The notes under the pieces: generated by a model | Database searches by the model: none | Seen by the model: the letters and a program-made list of their open reading frames with translations, nothing else | Told to the model about the DNA's origin: nothing | DNA from: Streptomyces abikoensis | GTDB taxonomy: Bacteria > Actinomycetota > Actinomycetes > Streptomycetales > Streptomycetaceae | Direction: 5' to 3' | Assembly: GCF_014648775.1 (NCBI RefSeq) | Contig: NZ_BMRT01000001.1 | Location: forward strand, 1,364,001 to 1,428,000 | Length of the DNA: 64,000 nucleotides | Program-made: the position numbers and the translations under genes | Part shown: piece by piece, positions 63,312-64,000 of the stretch | Layout: each line of letters opens with the position of its first letter | How positions within the stretch are numbered: position 1 is the stretch's first letter

Positions 63312-64000
63312 TTACTCGGTTGGGCCAGCGAGGGCGTAATCGTCCTGCGAGGAGACCGTGTGGAGAGCCTCGGTGAGCCGGTTTGCGGCGATGTCCGTGT
63401 AGTGCTTCGTCTTCTCGATGCCGATGAAGTCGTAGCCTTCCAGCAGGGCGGCGACGCCCGTGGATCCGGAGCCTGCGCAGAAGTCGAGGATGGTGCCGCC
63501 GGGCGGGCAGATCTTCACCAGTTCCCGCATCACCTCAACGGGCTTCTGCGTGATGTGCTGGCGGCCCTTGCGCGGCTGGGATCCGGTATAGAGGCCGGGC
63601 AGGTAGACCGGGTTTCGGTCGGCGTCCACTGCGCCCTTGGACGCCCAGTGGATGAACTCGCAGGACTGCTTGAAGCGGCCCTTCTGCGGACGAGCCTGGG
63701 GCTTGTGCCAGGCCAGCGTGCCCCGCCACGTCCAGCCGCCCGCCTGGAGGGCGTCCGACATCGAGCCTGCCTGGCGCCAGTCGGTGAACAGCAGCAGCGT
63801 GCCCGACGGCTTCGTCACACGGTGTGCCTCGGTGAGGATCTGCGTCAGCCAGAACGTGAAGGACCTCTGGTCCATGTTCTCGCCGGGGAAGTCCGCCAGC
63901 TGATGTTCGGCGTCGGTCGAGGTGTACTTCTGCCGTGCCGTGCGGGAGGTGCGTTCCTTGGCCGTGCGACCGCCGGAGTTGTACGGGGGGTCGGTGATCA
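63312..64000 (-). CDS. Beta-class DNA methyltransferase, 5' end outside window
   Basis: The frame runs off the right edge, so the N-terminus is missing. Near the edge it has ITDPPYNSGGRT (motif IV, DPPY) and at the C-terminus DFCAGSGSTGVAALLEGYDFIGIE (motif I, AdoMet binding), with the target recognition region between. This order defines beta-class adenine-N6 or cytosine-N4 methyltransferases. GRQHITQKPVEVMRELVKICPPGG matches the family signature. No restriction enzyme gene is visible on this side; it may be an orphan plasmid methyltransferase. Confidence 0.8.
   Translation of the reverse strand, partial: ITDPPYNSGGRTAKERTSRTARQKYTSTDAEHQLADFPGENMDQRSFTFWLTQILTEAHRVTKPSGTLLLFTDWRQAGSMSDALQAGGWTWRGTLAWHKPQARPQKGRFKQSCEFIHWASKGAVDADRNPVYLPGLYTGSQPRKGRQHITQKPVEVMRELVKICPPGGTILDFCAGSGSTGVAALLEGYDFIGIEKTKHYTDIAANRLTEALHTVSSQDDYALAGPTE

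Overview
The window is high-GC actinomycete DNA, almost certainly Streptomyces or a close relative. The signs are GTG/TTG starts with GGAGG-type ribosome sites, rare TTA codons, a WhiB protein, DUF317 and DUF2637 proteins, an LAxTG surface protein, and an XRE-ImmA/IrrE-membrane protein-P450 module. The mix of a specialised-metabolism block with replication and mobilisation genes suggests a large plasmid or an integrative mobile element plus neighbouring accessory DNA. No integrase, FtsK/TraB translocase or telomere gene is visible, so the type of replicon is not settled.

Layout. (1) 0-2.5 kb: end of an MpaB-type oxygenase gene, then a coupled pair of P-loop proteins, one with an N-terminal helix-turn-helix. 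(2) 2.5-19 kb: a block that looks like an undescribed biosynthetic cluster. It has two beta-hydroxyacid dehydrogenase-like proteins (one fused to an F420-type reductase), HAD phosphatases, a Dfp-like flavoprotein, a UDP-galactopyranose mutase, two glycosyltransferases, a DegT/DnrJ/EryC1 aminotransferase, and one reading frame joining a HAD domain to a complete leucyl-tRNA synthetase. It continues with a Nudix protein, a TauD-like Fe/2-oxoglutarate enzyme whose metal-binding HxD is HxG (the signature of non-haem iron halogenases), a GNAT acyltransferase and a small membrane protein. A decayed tyrosyl-tRNA synthetase tail lies in the same block. (3) 19-27 kb: a frameshifted HAD gene, a degenerate Nudix protein, an amino-acid permease coupled to a glutamine-synthetase-like ligase, an EEP-fold nuclease/phosphatase and two consecutive 2H phosphoesterases. 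(4) 27-35 kb: unrecognised proteins including a three-member paralogous family, a membrane-anchored P-loop protein with a coiled-coil membrane partner, and a Nudix hydrolase. (5) 35-40 kb: P450, seven-helix-type membrane protein, ImmA/IrrE protease, FabG-like reductase, a divergent MmyB-like regulator and a second XRE regulator. (6) 40-48 kb: a replication and mobilisation module with a phage-type initiator, DnaC-like ATPase, WhiB, DUF2637 membrane protein, MobC and relaxase. This module carries three DNA-level repeat systems inside its coding sequences plus a probable oriT hairpin. (7) 48-53 kb: an HExxH protein with a small partner, and a secreted NucA/NucB-type nuclease facing an SMI1/KNR4 protein. 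(8) 53-64 kb: minus-strand plasmid-type genes, namely DUF317 proteins (two apparently starting at CTG), a sortase-anchored thioester/SpaA surface protein, a tandem HxlR regulator, several proteins with Ala/Pro/Arg tails, RelE-like and DUF4913 proteins, and a DNA methyltransferase cut by the window edge.

How it may fit together (inference). UDP-galactofuranose formation, aminotransfer and glycosyl transfer would build an amino-sugar or furanose-containing scaffold. An extra LeuRS could charge leucine for tRNA-dependent acylation or protect the host from a leucine-like product. The HxG oxygenase could chlorinate an intermediate. TTA codons in the mutase and in the HAD-LeuRS frame would put the block under bldA control. 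All assignments come from reading the sequence; no database search was possible.
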